NCBI RefSeq assembly: GCF_035946055.1 | Contig: NZ_CP108364.1 | Location: 5,580,001-5,644,000, forward strand | Source: Streptomyces sp. NBC_01341 | GTDB taxonomy: Bacteria; Actinomycetota; Actinomycetes; Streptomycetales; Streptomycetaceae | Direction: 5' to 3' | DNA length: 64,000 nt | Part shown: one piece after another, positions 8,515 through 16,819 of the stretch | Position numbering within the stretch: the first letter of the stretch is position 1 | Layout: each line of letters opens with the position of its first letter | Made by a program: the position numbers and the translations under genes | The notes under the pieces: model-generated | What the model was told of the DNA's origin: nothing | The model's database searches: none | What the model saw: only the letters and a program-made list of their open reading frames with translations

Positions 8515-9585
8515 TCACCCCCCGGGCGTCTCCCCGTACCCGGCGAGCGCGCGCGCCGCCGCGCCGGCCGGCACCGGGGCACCTGACCGCGCCACCTCCC
8601 GCAGCAGCGGAACCGCCCGGTCGGCGAACGGCTTCCCGCCCGTGCCGAATCCGAGCCGCGCCAGGACGTCCACGCCGAACGCCTGCCGCAGCGGGTCGTC
8701 GTCCGCCGTCCACGCGACCGCCTCCCGGAACGTCTCCTCGTCGCCCCGCAGCCACAGCGCGCCGACGGACACCAGCCAGTTGTCCAGGTCCGGGTCCCGG
8801 TCCCGCAGCGCGCGCAGCGCGAGTTCCTCGAACGGTGCCCGCAGCCCCAGGGCCTCCTCCAGCAGTGTTGCGACCGCCCCGTGCCCCGTCTGCCGCTCCT
8901 GGCCGGCGAACGGCTCGCCGTCCCGCCGCAGTTCGACGGAGACCGTCACCCCGCCGTCCACCGGCGCGCGGCTCACCACCGTCTCGTGACCCTCGTCGCC
9001 GTACAGGGCGCGCAGTGCCTCGCGCAGTTCGTGCTCCACGTCCAGCGTCAGTGCGCGTCCGGCCTCGTCCAGGGCGGGGGACAGCGCGCGTGCGCCGTGC
9101 CCGAGCAGGGTGCGGACGGTACGGGAGGATCCCCGGCGGGCCGCGACCACCAGCGGCGGCTCACCGTGCGGGCCCGGCAGATCGGGATCGGCCCCGTGCG
9201 CGAGGAGGACCCCGGCGACCTCTGCCAGGCCCAGCTCGCACGCCCAGTGCAGTGCGGTGAAGCCGAACTCCTCGCGCAGATCCGGGTCGGCCCCGGCGGA
9301 CAGAAGGGCCCCCGCGACCTCCGTGTGACCGCCGCACACCGCTCCGCACAGCGGCAGGTCGCCGTCGTCCGGCCCGCTCGCCCGGTTCGGGTCGGCTCCG
9401 GCGGCCAGCAGCATCCGCACCGTGCCGGGCAGGTCCTGCACACAAGCCAGGTAGAGCGCCGTCGTCCCCTCTCCGTCGCGCGACTCGGCGGACGCGCCCG
9501 CGCGCAGCGCCCGCACGACGGCGTCGTCACCGTCGTACAGCGCGTCGAAGAGGCGCGTCGCAGCATCATCCGGACCGTTCGTCAT
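8515..9585 (-). CDS. ankyrin-repeat protein
   Basis: About 356 residues. The first 170 contain four to five ankyrin repeats (TALYLACVQDLPGTVRMLLAAGADPN, given here only by its type; FTALHWACELG; LLAHGADPD; LLGHGA). The remainder is an alpha-helical region with no family I recognise (VSVELRRDGEPFAGQ, AWTADDDPLRQAFGVDVLARLG). No signal peptide, so a cytoplasmic protein-protein interaction module. A similar layout is widespread in Streptomyces and function is not established. It lies just downstream of the HEXXH protein gene on the same strand (38 bases), so the two may be co-transcribed. Confidence 0.82.
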   Translation of the reverse strand: MTNGPDDAATRLFDALYDGDDAVVRALRAGASAESRDGEGTTALYLACVQDLPGTVRMLLAAGADPNRASGPDDGDLPLCGAVCGGHTEVAGALLSAGADPDLREEFGFTALHWACELGLAEVAGVLLAHGADPDLPGPHGEPPLVVAARRGSSRTVRTLLGHGARALSPALDEAGRALTLDVEHELREALRALYGDEGHETVVSRAPVDGGVTVSVELRRDGEPFAGQERQTGHGAVATLLEEALGLRAPFEELALRALRDRDPDLDNWLVSVGALWLRGDEETFREAVAWTADDDPLRQAFGVDVLARLGFGTGGKPFADRAVPLLREVARSGAPVPAGAAARALAGYGETPGG

Positions 9586-9623
9586 ACCCCGACCCTACGA
9601 CCGTCCGGACCGGAGCCGCCGGA

Positions 9624-10529
9624 TCAGGTGTCGCACTCCAGGACCGTGCGGCACAGCCCGCACCTGGCCCGTGTCCTGCCCCGGACCGGGACGCGGACGC
9701 GCTGGTGGCAGGTGGGGCAGGGGAACGACACCCGCAGCCCGTCCGCCCCGCGCTCGAAGGCGTACGGCACGGACGGGTCCCGGACGGAGCCCGGGGCAGC
9801 CCCGGCGTCACGGCGGTCCTTGGCGTAGCGGCGCCTGGCCGCCCACCCGGCGGCCGTCAACGGCGGCTGCCGCAGGTCCCGCAGTGCCTCGGCCCGCCCC
9901 TCGGTGTACGCGGTGTACGCCTGTGGGCTGGTGAACCAGACCGAGGGGTCCTCGCCGAAGACCCGCGCCCGCTTGGCGAGCACGTACCCGAACTCCTCGG
10001 GCGTCAGATAGCCGAGCTTCTGGCTGGACACCGCGTCCTGGCGGAAGGCGTCCAGCAGGAGCCAGCCCGCGCCGAGGTAGGCCGTCACCGTGTCGGTGAG
10101 GATCTCGTTGTCGCGGGTGCCGGGCATTTCCAGGCCGAGCCGGTGCAGCAGCACATGGGTGATCTCGTGCGCGAGGGCCGCCCCGATGTCCCTGCGGTGC
10201 GTGCGGAAACGGTCGTTGAGTTCGATGAAGTACTCGGGTCCCGCGGTGAGTTCGACGCTCGCCGCGTGTTCCATGCGTCGGAAGCCGACGACGACGCGGG
10301 CCTGCGGCAGTCGCAGGTGGCCCACGAGAGCGGCGGCCACCCGCTGGGCGCCGAGGTGCAGATCGTCCACGTCGGAGAAGGCCGCGTCGGCCGGGGCGAG
10401 GCTCGTGGCGTAGGTGTGCACACCCTCGGGGGAGACGCGCCGGTAGAGCGCGGTGATCGCGGACCGGACCGCGTCCAGGTGCGGGAACCCGTGGACGACC
10501 CCGCCGTCGCCGTTCCTGCCGTCACTCAC
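9624..10529 (-). CDS. HEXXH metalloprotease-like protein with C-terminal zinc ribbon
   Basis: About 301 residues. A zinc-protease-like motif HEITHVLLH lies near residue 118 in a region predicted as helical, and the C-terminus has CPTCHQ followed by CGLC, a four-cysteine zinc ribbon. No signal peptide or transmembrane segment, so probably intracellular, unlike the secreted trypsin next door. The SprT-like arrangement (HEXXH plus zinc ribbon) suggests a DNA- or protein-repair-type protease, but this assignment is weak. The GTG at 10529 has GGAGG seven bases upstream and is chosen. The longer frame to 10733 overlaps the divergent trypsin leader and has poor codons. No substrate can be inferred. 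Confidence 0.75.
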   Translation of the reverse strand: MSDGRNGDGGVVHGFPHLDAVRSAITALYRRVSPEGVHTYATSLAPADAAFSDVDDLHLGAQRVAAALVGHLRLPQARVVVGFRRMEHAASVELTAGPEYFIELNDRFRTHRRDIGAALAHEITHVLLHRLGLEMPGTRDNEILTDTVTAYLGAGWLLLDAFRQDAVSSQKLGYLTPEEFGYVLAKRARVFGEDPSVWFTSPQAYTAYTEGRAEALRDLRQPPLTAAGWAARRRYAKDRRDAGAAPGSVRDPSVPYAFERGADGLRVSFPCPTCHQRVRVPVRGRTRARCGLCRTVLECDT

Positions 10530-10783
10530 GTCAGGCCCTCCATCGACGACGCTCAGCGGAGCTTCACTGTAGGCCGGTTGGCGGGGGAGGCGGCCCGGGG
10601 CGGTGAAGGATCTTGGCCGGAAACCCTGCCTTGTGGCAGCGGTGACGGCTTCCCGATAATCGGGGCGTTCTTGTCGGGAGCATGCCGAGAATGGCGCGGT
10701 CGTGCCCGCTGACCTGGACACGTACGCCCGCACGCCTGCAGCAACACCTCCACCGGACCCCCCACCCGAAAGCAGGCCAACTC

Positions 10784-11560
10784 GTGAAGCAGCTTCTGCG
10801 CACCCTCAAGAGATGCTCCGTCATAGCAGCGGTCGCCCTCGCCGCCCTCAGCCTCCAGCCCTCGGCCTCCACCGCCGCCCCCGCTCCCGTCGTCGGCGGA
10901 ACCCGCGCCGCCCAGGGCGAATTCCCCTTCATGGTCAGGCTCTCCATGGGCTGCGGCGGCGCCCTCTACAGCCCGACCGTCGTGCTCACCGCAGCCCACT
11001 GCGTCAGCGGATCCGGCAACAACACCTCCATCACCGCCACCGCCGGAGTCGTCGACCTCCAGTCGCCCTCCGCCGTCAAGGTCCGCTCCACCAAGGTCCT
11101 CCAGGCACCCGGCTACAACGGCGTCGGCAAGGACTGGGCGCTCATCAAGCTCGCCCAGCCCATCAACCAGCCCACCCTGAAGATCGCCACCACCACCGCC
11201 TACGACACCGGCACCTTCACCATCGCCGGCTGGGGCGCCGCCACCGAAGGCGGCGGTCAGCAGCGCTACCTCCTCAAGGCGACCGTCCCCTACGTCTCCG
11301 ACGCCACCTGCCGCCAGGCCTACGGCAACGACCTCGTAGCCGGCGAGGAGATCTGCGCCGGGTACGTCGGCACCGGCGGCGTCGACACCTGCCAGGGCGA
11401 CTCCGGCGGCCCCATGTTCCGCAAGGACAACGCCGGAGCATGGATCCAGGTCGGCATCGTCAGCTGGGGCCAGGGCTGCGCCCGGCCCAACTACCCCGGC
11501 GTCTACACCCAGGTGTCCACCTTCGCCTCCGCCATCGCGTCGGCCGCCGCGACCCTCTGA
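10784..11560 (+). CDS. sprT: secreted trypsin (SGT-type, S1 family)
   Basis: About 258 residues: a signal peptide (basic start KQLLRTLKRC, hydrophobic core, AAPAP), then mature trypsin starting VVGGTRAAQGEFPF. The triad is intact: His in TAAHC, Asp in KDWALIKL, Ser in GDSGGP. The Asp in DTCQGDSGGP, six residues before the Ser, sets Lys/Arg specificity. Three disulfide pairs are present. The mature sequence closely matches what I remember of Streptomyces griseus trypsin, hence the symbol. The pro-sequence is very short. I chose the GTG at 10784 because it begins the basic signal segment; upstream in-frame starts have no signal-like sequence. In S. griseus the gene is under AdpA control; no AdpA site was confirmed here. 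Confidence 0.95.
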   Translation: MKQLLRTLKRCSVIAAVALAALSLQPSASTAAPAPVVGGTRAAQGEFPFMVRLSMGCGGALYSPTVVLTAAHCVSGSGNNTSITATAGVVDLQSPSAVKVRSTKVLQAPGYNGVGKDWALIKLAQPINQPTLKIATTTAYDTGTFTIAGWGAATEGGGQQRYLLKATVPYVSDATCRQAYGNDLVAGEEICAGYVGTGGVDTCQGDSGGPMFRKDNAGAWIQVGIVSWGQGCARPNYPGVYTQVSTFASAIASAAATL

Positions 11561-11566
11561 CACCGA

Positions 11567-13375
11567 TCACCCCGAAACAACGCCCCCGGGGGCGCCCGGC
11601 CTGACGGGCGCCCCCGGACCCAGCTCCACGAACAGGTCCCCGGCCCCCTCCAGCTCCAGCACCCACACCTCGTTCGCACCCTCGCGGAGCACCGGCCCCG
11701 GAACGTACAGCGGCCGCCGCGGCCCCACCGACCAGTACCGGCCCAGGCAGAAGCCGTTCACCCACACGAACCCGCGCGTCCAGCCCGGCAGTTCCAGCCC
11801 CGCGTGCCCCGTCCCCGCCGCATCCGCCACGTCGAACGACCCCCGGAACAGGCCCGTCGTCCCCGCCTCCCCCGGCGCCCCGAACCGCACCCGCCCCACC
11901 GCACCCGGCTCGTCGAACGCATCCAGCCGCAGCGCCCGCGCCCGCACCCCGTGCAGATACTGCCGCTCGTGCAGCACCCCGCCCGTGACACCCTTCGGCT
12001 CACCCAGCCGCGGACCGTAGTTGACCCGCCCCAGCGACTCCACCCACAACTCCACCTCGGCCGGACCCGCGACCGGACCGGCGAGCGTGTGCTCCTCCTC
12101 CGTGAGCACCCCCGCCCGCACCCCGTCCACATACACCACAGCCCGGTCCCGCAGACCCACCACACCCAGCGGATACGCCTGCCGCGGCCCCGGCACCGCC
12201 ACCCGGTACCGCACCAGACCGCGATCCACCCCCAGCTCCTCGAACGTCGGCGCCACCCCCGACTCCGCCGTCTCCGGATCGCCCAGCACCTCCAGCACCC
12301 CCGCCAGCGGTACACCCCCCGTCAACGCCACCCGCACCGGCTCCCGCAACCCCACCGGCTCCGGCGGCAACCCCGGCAGCGGACCGTCCGCGTACTCCTC
12401 CAGCACCTTCCGCATCCGCCAGAACTTCTCCGTCGCCCGCCCGTACTCATCGACCGGCGCGTCGTAGTCGTACGACGTCACCGTCGCCGACAACTCCCCG
12501 TCATGGAGCTCACCCGCCCGGTTCGCCCCCGCCCACCCCGCGAAATTCGTCCCCCCGTGCGCCATGTACACATTCACCGACGCCCCGCACTCCAGAATCT
12601 CCCGCAACGCCTCCGCCGTCTCCGCCGCATCCCGCACCACCGGCTCCGCACCCCAGTGCCCGAACCAGCCGCACCAGAACTCCATGCACATCAACGGCCC
12701 GGCCGGCCGATGACGGCGCACCACCCCGAACGCCTCCCGCGCCCCCGAACCGAAATTCGCCGTCGCGAGCACACCCGGCACCGAACCCCCCGTCAGCATG
12801 TGATCCTCCGGCCCGTCCGACGTGAACAACGGCACCGTCACCCCGGAGCGCCGCAGAAGACCTGCCAGCCACTCCAGATGCACCCCGTCCGAGCCGTAAC
12901 TCCCGTACTCGTTCTCCACCTGCACCATGACCACCGGGCCACCCCGCCCCGCCTGCCGCCGCACCACCTGAGGCAGCAACTCCCCGAACCAGCGCTCCAC
13001 CTCGGCCCCGTACTCCGCGTCCCTCGTCCGCACCCGCCGGCCGAACCGGCCCGTCACCCACGCGGGCAGCCCCCCGTTCTCCCACTCGGCGCAGATATAC
13101 GGCCCCGGACGCACGATCGCCAGCAGCCCGGCCCGCCCCACCGCGTCCAGAAAGCGCCCCAGCGCCCCCACGTCACGCAACACCCCCGGCCGCGGCTCGT
13201 GCAGATTCCACGGCACATACGTCTCCACGCAGTTCAGGCCCATCGCCCGCAGCATCGACAACCGGTGCTCCCACTGCGCCTCATGCACCCGGAAGTAGTG
13301 CATCGCCCCCGACAACAACCGCACCGGCCTCCCGTCGAGAAGGAAATCGTCGCCCACCACAGCGAAGTCAGTCAT
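11567..13375 (-). CDS. GH35 beta-galactosidase
   Basis: About 602 residues. Glycoside hydrolase family 35 marks are clear: GAMHYFRV and WNLHEP near the start, VRPGPYICAEWENGGLPAWV, the acid/base Glu in VQVENEYGSYG, and the nucleophile Glu in MCMEFWCGWFGHWG. C-terminal beta domains carry PRRPLYVPGPVLREGANEVWVLELE. No signal peptide is seen, so it probably acts inside the cell on imported galactosides. Start is ATG at 13375 (MTDFAVV); an ATG at 13384 is possible. Codon use is unusual, with many wobble G and TTG leucines. The sprT terminator hairpin falls within its last codons, and the two genes converge. No sugar transporter or regulator is adjacent. Confidence 0.92.
   Translation of the reverse strand: MTDFAVVGDDFLLDGRPVRLLSGAMHYFRVHEAQWEHRLSMLRAMGLNCVETYVPWNLHEPRPGVLRDVGALGRFLDAVGRAGLLAIVRPGPYICAEWENGGLPAWVTGRFGRRVRTRDAEYGAEVERWFGELLPQVVRRQAGRGGPVVMVQVENEYGSYGSDGVHLEWLAGLLRRSGVTVPLFTSDGPEDHMLTGGSVPGVLATANFGSGAREAFGVVRRHRPAGPLMCMEFWCGWFGHWGAEPVVRDAAETAEALREILECGASVNVYMAHGGTNFAGWAGANRAGELHDGELSATVTSYDYDAPVDEYGRATEKFWRMRKVLEEYADGPLPGLPPEPVGLREPVRVALTGGVPLAGVLEVLGDPETAESGVAPTFEELGVDRGLVRYRVAVPGPRQAYPLGVVGLRDRAVVYVDGVRAGVLTEEEHTLAGPVAGPAEVELWVESLGRVNYGPRLGEPKGVTGGVLHERQYLHGVRARALRLDAFDEPGAVGRVRFGAPGEAGTTGLFRGSFDVADAAGTGHAGLELPGWTRGFVWVNGFCLGRYWSVGPRRPLYVPGPVLREGANEVWVLELEGAGDLFVELGPGAPVRPGAPGGVVSG
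11586..11617. terminator. terminator hairpin of sprT, inside 3' end of GH35 gene
   Basis: Perfect 13-bp stem CCGGGGGCGCCCG (11586-11598) and CGGGCGCCCCCGG (11605-11617) with loop GCCTGA. It starts 26 bases after the trypsin stop and is coding sequence for the last residues of the convergent GH35 gene. Confidence 0.6.
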
Positions 13376-13525
13376 CGCGCGCATCACCCCTGTGTCCGAG
13401 ATCCGTAACGGCCCACAGCATCGCCGCCCACCGGCCCACGGTCCATCCCCGACCCCGGGACCCGCCCACCGGCCACCGACACCACCCCGGCCACCCACCC
13501 AGCGTTACGTCTAAGCTCGTCGACC

Positions 13526-13849
13526 ATGACCACGAGCAACACGGACGCGCACGTCACCGCCGAACTGAATCGGCTGCGCGAAAGCATCGACAACATCGAC
13601 GCCGCAGTCGTCCACATGCTCGCCGAGCGCTTCAAAGCCACCCAGCAGGTCGGCCACCTCAAAGCCCAGCACCACCTGCCGCCCGCCGACCCCGCCCGCG
13701 AAGCCCGCCAGATCACCCGGCTCAGGCAGCTCGCCGAAAGCGCCCGGCTCGACCCCGCCTTCGCCGAGAAGCTGCTGAACTTCATCGTCGCCGAGGTCAT
13801 CCGCCACCACGAGCGCATCGCCGAGGAATCCGCCGGCACCGAGGACTGA
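13526..13849 (+). CDS. chorismate mutase (AroQ type)
   Basis: A complete 107-residue all-helical AroQ domain. ELNRLRESIDNIDAAVVHML begins the first helix with the conserved Arg and Asp; LAERFKATQQVGHLKAQ supplies further active-site Arg/Lys; the last helix ends VIRHHERIAEE. It converts chorismate to prephenate, the branch point to Phe and Tyr. No signal peptide, so cytoplasmic. Free-standing short forms are normal in Streptomyces. The start ATG follows a short gap after the divergent GH35 gene. pepN follows 140 bases on, so co-transcription is possible but unproven. Confidence 0.93.
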   Translation: MTTSNTDAHVTAELNRLRESIDNIDAAVVHMLAERFKATQQVGHLKAQHHLPPADPAREARQITRLRQLAESARLDPAFAEKLLNFIVAEVIRHHERIAEESAGTED

Positions 13850-13990
13850 CCCCCTGCCCGCCACGCGGCACCCCCGCCTCGCAGACCCCACGGCCCGGCC
13901 CCCGGCCCCGCAGCCCCCACGCCCGGCCCCGCCACCAGCCCGTCAGCCCTGCGAGAACCCCACTGCACAGCCCGGCAGCCGTACGGCAGC

Positions 13991-16552
13991 ATGGGCGCCA
14001 TGTCCGTACTGACGCGCAAAGAAGCGCAGACCCGCGCCCAGCTCCTCGACGTAGACCGGTACACCGTCGACCTCGACCTCACCACGGGCGAGGAGACCTT
14101 CGGCTCCCGGACCGTCATCCGGTTCACCGCCCACACCGCCGGAGACACCTTCTTCGAGATCAAGCCGGAGACGCTGCGCTCACTCAGCCTCGACGGACGA
14201 CCACTGGCCCCCGAACGCCTCGACGGCAACCGCTACCCCCTGGACCGCCTCACCCCCGGCCCCCACGAACTCACCGTCGACGCCACCATGCGCTACTCCC
14301 GCACCGGCGAAGGCATGCACCGCTTCACCGACCCCGCCGACGGCGAGACCTACGTCTACTCCCAGCTCTTCCTCGACGACGTCCAGCGCGTCTTCGCCGC
14401 ATTCGACCAGCCCGACCTCAAATCCGTCTTCGACATCACCGTCACCGCACCCCCCGCCTGGACCGTCCTCGGCAACGGCACCACCACCCAGGACACCGAA
14501 GGCCGCTGGACCATCGCCCCCACCCCACCCATCTCCACCTACCTCGTCGCCGTCGCCGCCGGCCCCTGGCACTCGGTCACCACCACCCACGCCGGCCTCC
14601 CCTTCGGCATCCACTGCCGCCGCTCCCTCGCCCCCCACCTCGACGCCGACGCCGACGAAATCCTCGGCATCACCCGCGACTGCTACGACCGCTACCACGA
14701 GAAGTTCGACGAGCCCTACCCCTTCGACTCCTACGACCAGGCCTTCGTCCCCGAATTCAACGCCGGCGCCATGGAGAACCCAGGACTCGTCACCTTCCGC
14801 GACGAATACATCTACCGCTCCGCCGTCACCGACACCGAACGCCAGACCCGCGCCATGGTCATCGCCCACGAAATGGCCCACATGTGGTTCGGCGACCTCG
14901 TCACCCTCACCTGGTGGGACGACATCTGGCTCAACGAGTCCTTCGCCGAGTACATGGGCTACCAGACCCTCACCGAAGCCACCCGCTTCACCGACACCTG
15001 GACCGACTTCGGCGTCTCCCGCAAGGGCTGGGGCTACGACGCCGACCAACGCCCCACCACCCACCCCGTCGCCCCCGACCCCGAAGCCGTCCCCGACACC
15101 GCCTCCGCCCTCCTCAACTTCGACGGCATCTCCTACGCCAAGGGCGCCTCCGCACTCCGCCAGCTCGTCGCCTGGCTCGGCGAGAAGGACTTCCTCGCCG
15201 GAATCAACACCCACTTCGCCCGGCACAAGTTCGCCAACGCCACCCTCGCCGACTTCATCGACAACCTCGCCACCGCCACCGACCGCGACGTCCACACCTG
15301 GGCCGCCGCCTGGCTCCGCACCACAGGCGCCGACACCCTCACCGCCCACGCCGACAACACCGGCCACAGCTGGAACCTCACCGTCGACCACGCCGGCAAC
15401 CGCCCCCACCGCATCGCCGTCGGCGCCTACGACCACAGCCTCGACACCCAGACCGGCACCGAACAGCTCATCCTCCGCGACCGCTTCGAACTCGACATCC
15501 CCCAGGACGACACCCCCACCACCCTGCCCGGCACCCGCCCCGACCTCGTCGTCCTCAACGACAACGACCTCACCTACGCCAAGATCCGCCTCGACCCCGA
15601 CTCCTGGAACACTGCCCTCACCCACCTCTCCGGCATCCCGGACGCCCTCACCCGCGCCCTGATCTGGAACACCGCCCGCGACATGGTCCGCGACGGCGAA
15701 CTCCACCCCACCGTCCACCTCACCGCCGCCCGCACCCACCTCCCTTACGAAACCGACCTCGCCCTCGTCCACGGCGTACTCGAATTCGCCTCCACCCACA
15801 TCGCCGGCCGCTACCTCCCACCCGAAGACCGGCACACCGCCCTCACCACCCTCATCTCCCTCTGCCGCGACCTCCTGCGCCGCACCGAAGGCCTCACCCC
15901 CAAGGACTGGGAACAGGGCCAGGACACCACCCGCCCCGGCAGCCCCGACCCCGGCCTCCGCCTCACCGCCGTACGCCACTTCATCGACGCCGCCACCCAA
16001 CCCGACACCATCCAGGACTGGCTCGCCGAAGGCACCGTCCCCGGCGGACCCGAACTCGACCCCGAACTCCGCTGGCGCATCCTCACCCGCCTCGCCGTCC
16101 TCGGCGCCACCGACGAAACCGCCATCGCCCGAGAACTCGACACCGACCCCAGCGCCACCGGCCAGGAAGGCGCCGCCCGCTGCCGCGCCGCCCTGCCCAC
16201 CCCCGAAGCCAAAGCCGCCGCCTGGCACGCCATGTTCACCGACGACACCCTGTCCAACTACCTCTTCACCGCCACCGCCCAAGGCTTCTGGCAACCCGAA
16301 CAGCACGAACTCACCCATGACTACATCGCCCGCTACTACCCCGACGCCACCGCACTCGCCACCCGCCGGGGCCCCGCCATCGCCGAAGCCGCCGGACGCC
16401 ACGCGTTCCCCGTCCACGCCGTCGACCCCCAGAGCCTCAAGCTCGGCACCGACGCCCTGAACGACCCCGCGCTCACCCCCGCACTCCGCCGCAAACTCAC
16501 CGACCAGCTCGACGACCTCCGCCGCGCACTCGCCGTACGCAACGCCCACTGA
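13991..16552 (+). CDS. pepN: aminopeptidase N (M1 family)
   Basis: About 853 residues, the usual length for actinobacterial PepN. The exopeptidase motif GAMENPGL precedes the zinc site HEMAHMWFGDL with the third ligand Glu in NESFAEYM. An ERAP1-like C-terminal helical domain fills the rest. It removes N-terminal residues from peptides in the cytoplasm; no signal sequence is visible. The start is uncertain: ATG at 13991 and ATG at 14000 are both possible, neither with a good ribosome-binding site, so a leaderless transcript could be considered. The coding strand avoids G so strongly that GAA and CAA outnumber GAG and CAG. The last codons and stop are part of a tandem duplication. Confidence 0.94.
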   Translation: MGAMSVLTRKEAQTRAQLLDVDRYTVDLDLTTGEETFGSRTVIRFTAHTAGDTFFEIKPETLRSLSLDGRPLAPERLDGNRYPLDRLTPGPHELTVDATMRYSRTGEGMHRFTDPADGETYVYSQLFLDDVQRVFAAFDQPDLKSVFDITVTAPPAWTVLGNGTTTQDTEGRWTIAPTPPISTYLVAVAAGPWHSVTTTHAGLPFGIHCRRSLAPHLDADADEILGITRDCYDRYHEKFDEPYPFDSYDQAFVPEFNAGAMENPGLVTFRDEYIYRSAVTDTERQTRAMVIAHEMAHMWFGDLVTLTWWDDIWLNESFAEYMGYQTLTEATRFTDTWTDFGVSRKGWGYDADQRPTTHPVAPDPEAVPDTASALLNFDGISYAKGASALRQLVAWLGEKDFLAGINTHFARHKFANATLADFIDNLATATDRDVHTWAAAWLRTTGADTLTAHADNTGHSWNLTVDHAGNRPHRIAVGAYDHSLDTQTGTEQLILRDRFELDIPQDDTPTTLPGTRPDLVVLNDNDLTYAKIRLDPDSWNTALTHLSGIPDALTRALIWNTARDMVRDGELHPTVHLTAARTHLPYETDLALVHGVLEFASTHIAGRYLPPEDRHTALTTLISLCRDLLRRTEGLTPKDWEQGQDTTRPGSPDPGLRLTAVRHFIDAATQPDTIQDWLAEGTVPGGPELDPELRWRILTRLAVLGATDETAIARELDTDPSATGQEGAARCRAALPTPEAKAAAWHAMFTDDTLSNYLFTATAQGFWQPEQHELTHDYIARYYPDATALATRRGPAIAEAAGRHAFPVHAVDPQSLKLGTDALNDPALTPALRRKLTDQLDDLRRALAVRNAH

Positions 16553-16605
16553 CCACGGCACCCGCCGTTCGCCACGCCCACTCACCCACGGCACCCGCCG
16601 TACGC
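16533..16605. repeat. 32-33-bp tandem duplication spanning the pepN stop codon
   Basis: Units start at 16533, 16565 and 16598 (CCGTACGC, CCGTTCGC, CCGTACGC); each of the first two ends CACGGCACCCG. The TGA stop in unit 1 is TCA in unit 2. About 2.3 copies are present. Confidence 0.7.
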
Positions 16606-16621
16606 AGCACCCCCGCACACC

Positions 16622-16653
16622 GTGCCCGGCCCCTCACCCGAAGGGCCGGGCAC
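16622..16653 (+). terminator. terminator after pepN
   Basis: 11-bp stem GTGCCCGGCCC (16622-16632) and GGGCCGGGCAC (16643-16653) with a 10-base loop, about 70 bases after the pepN stop and before the decarboxylase gene. Confidence 0.6.
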
Positions 16654-16819
16654 AGCCATGCGAACAGCGAACTCCCTTACCAGCACCACACCCCCCACCT
16701 CACCCACACCGGACAGCAGTACCCCTTTCGGGTTCAGATCGTTGGGCTCTTCGGCCGCCCCCTCCGCAAACCGGACAAGCTGACATCACCGCCCGCACAC
16801 CCGAAGGACCACACCACCC

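Noticed and set aside
14180..16618. Long minus-strand frame of about 800 codons, rich in Gly and Val, opposite pepN
   Set aside because: It mirrors the pepN coding frame. The composition is a by-product of the C-rich wobble, and pepN has intact catalytic motifs.
16680..16819. Iron box (DmdR/IdeR-type palindrome) before the decarboxylase/monooxygenase pair
   Set aside because: No sequence close to TTAGGTTAGGCT-type symmetry was found in this region.
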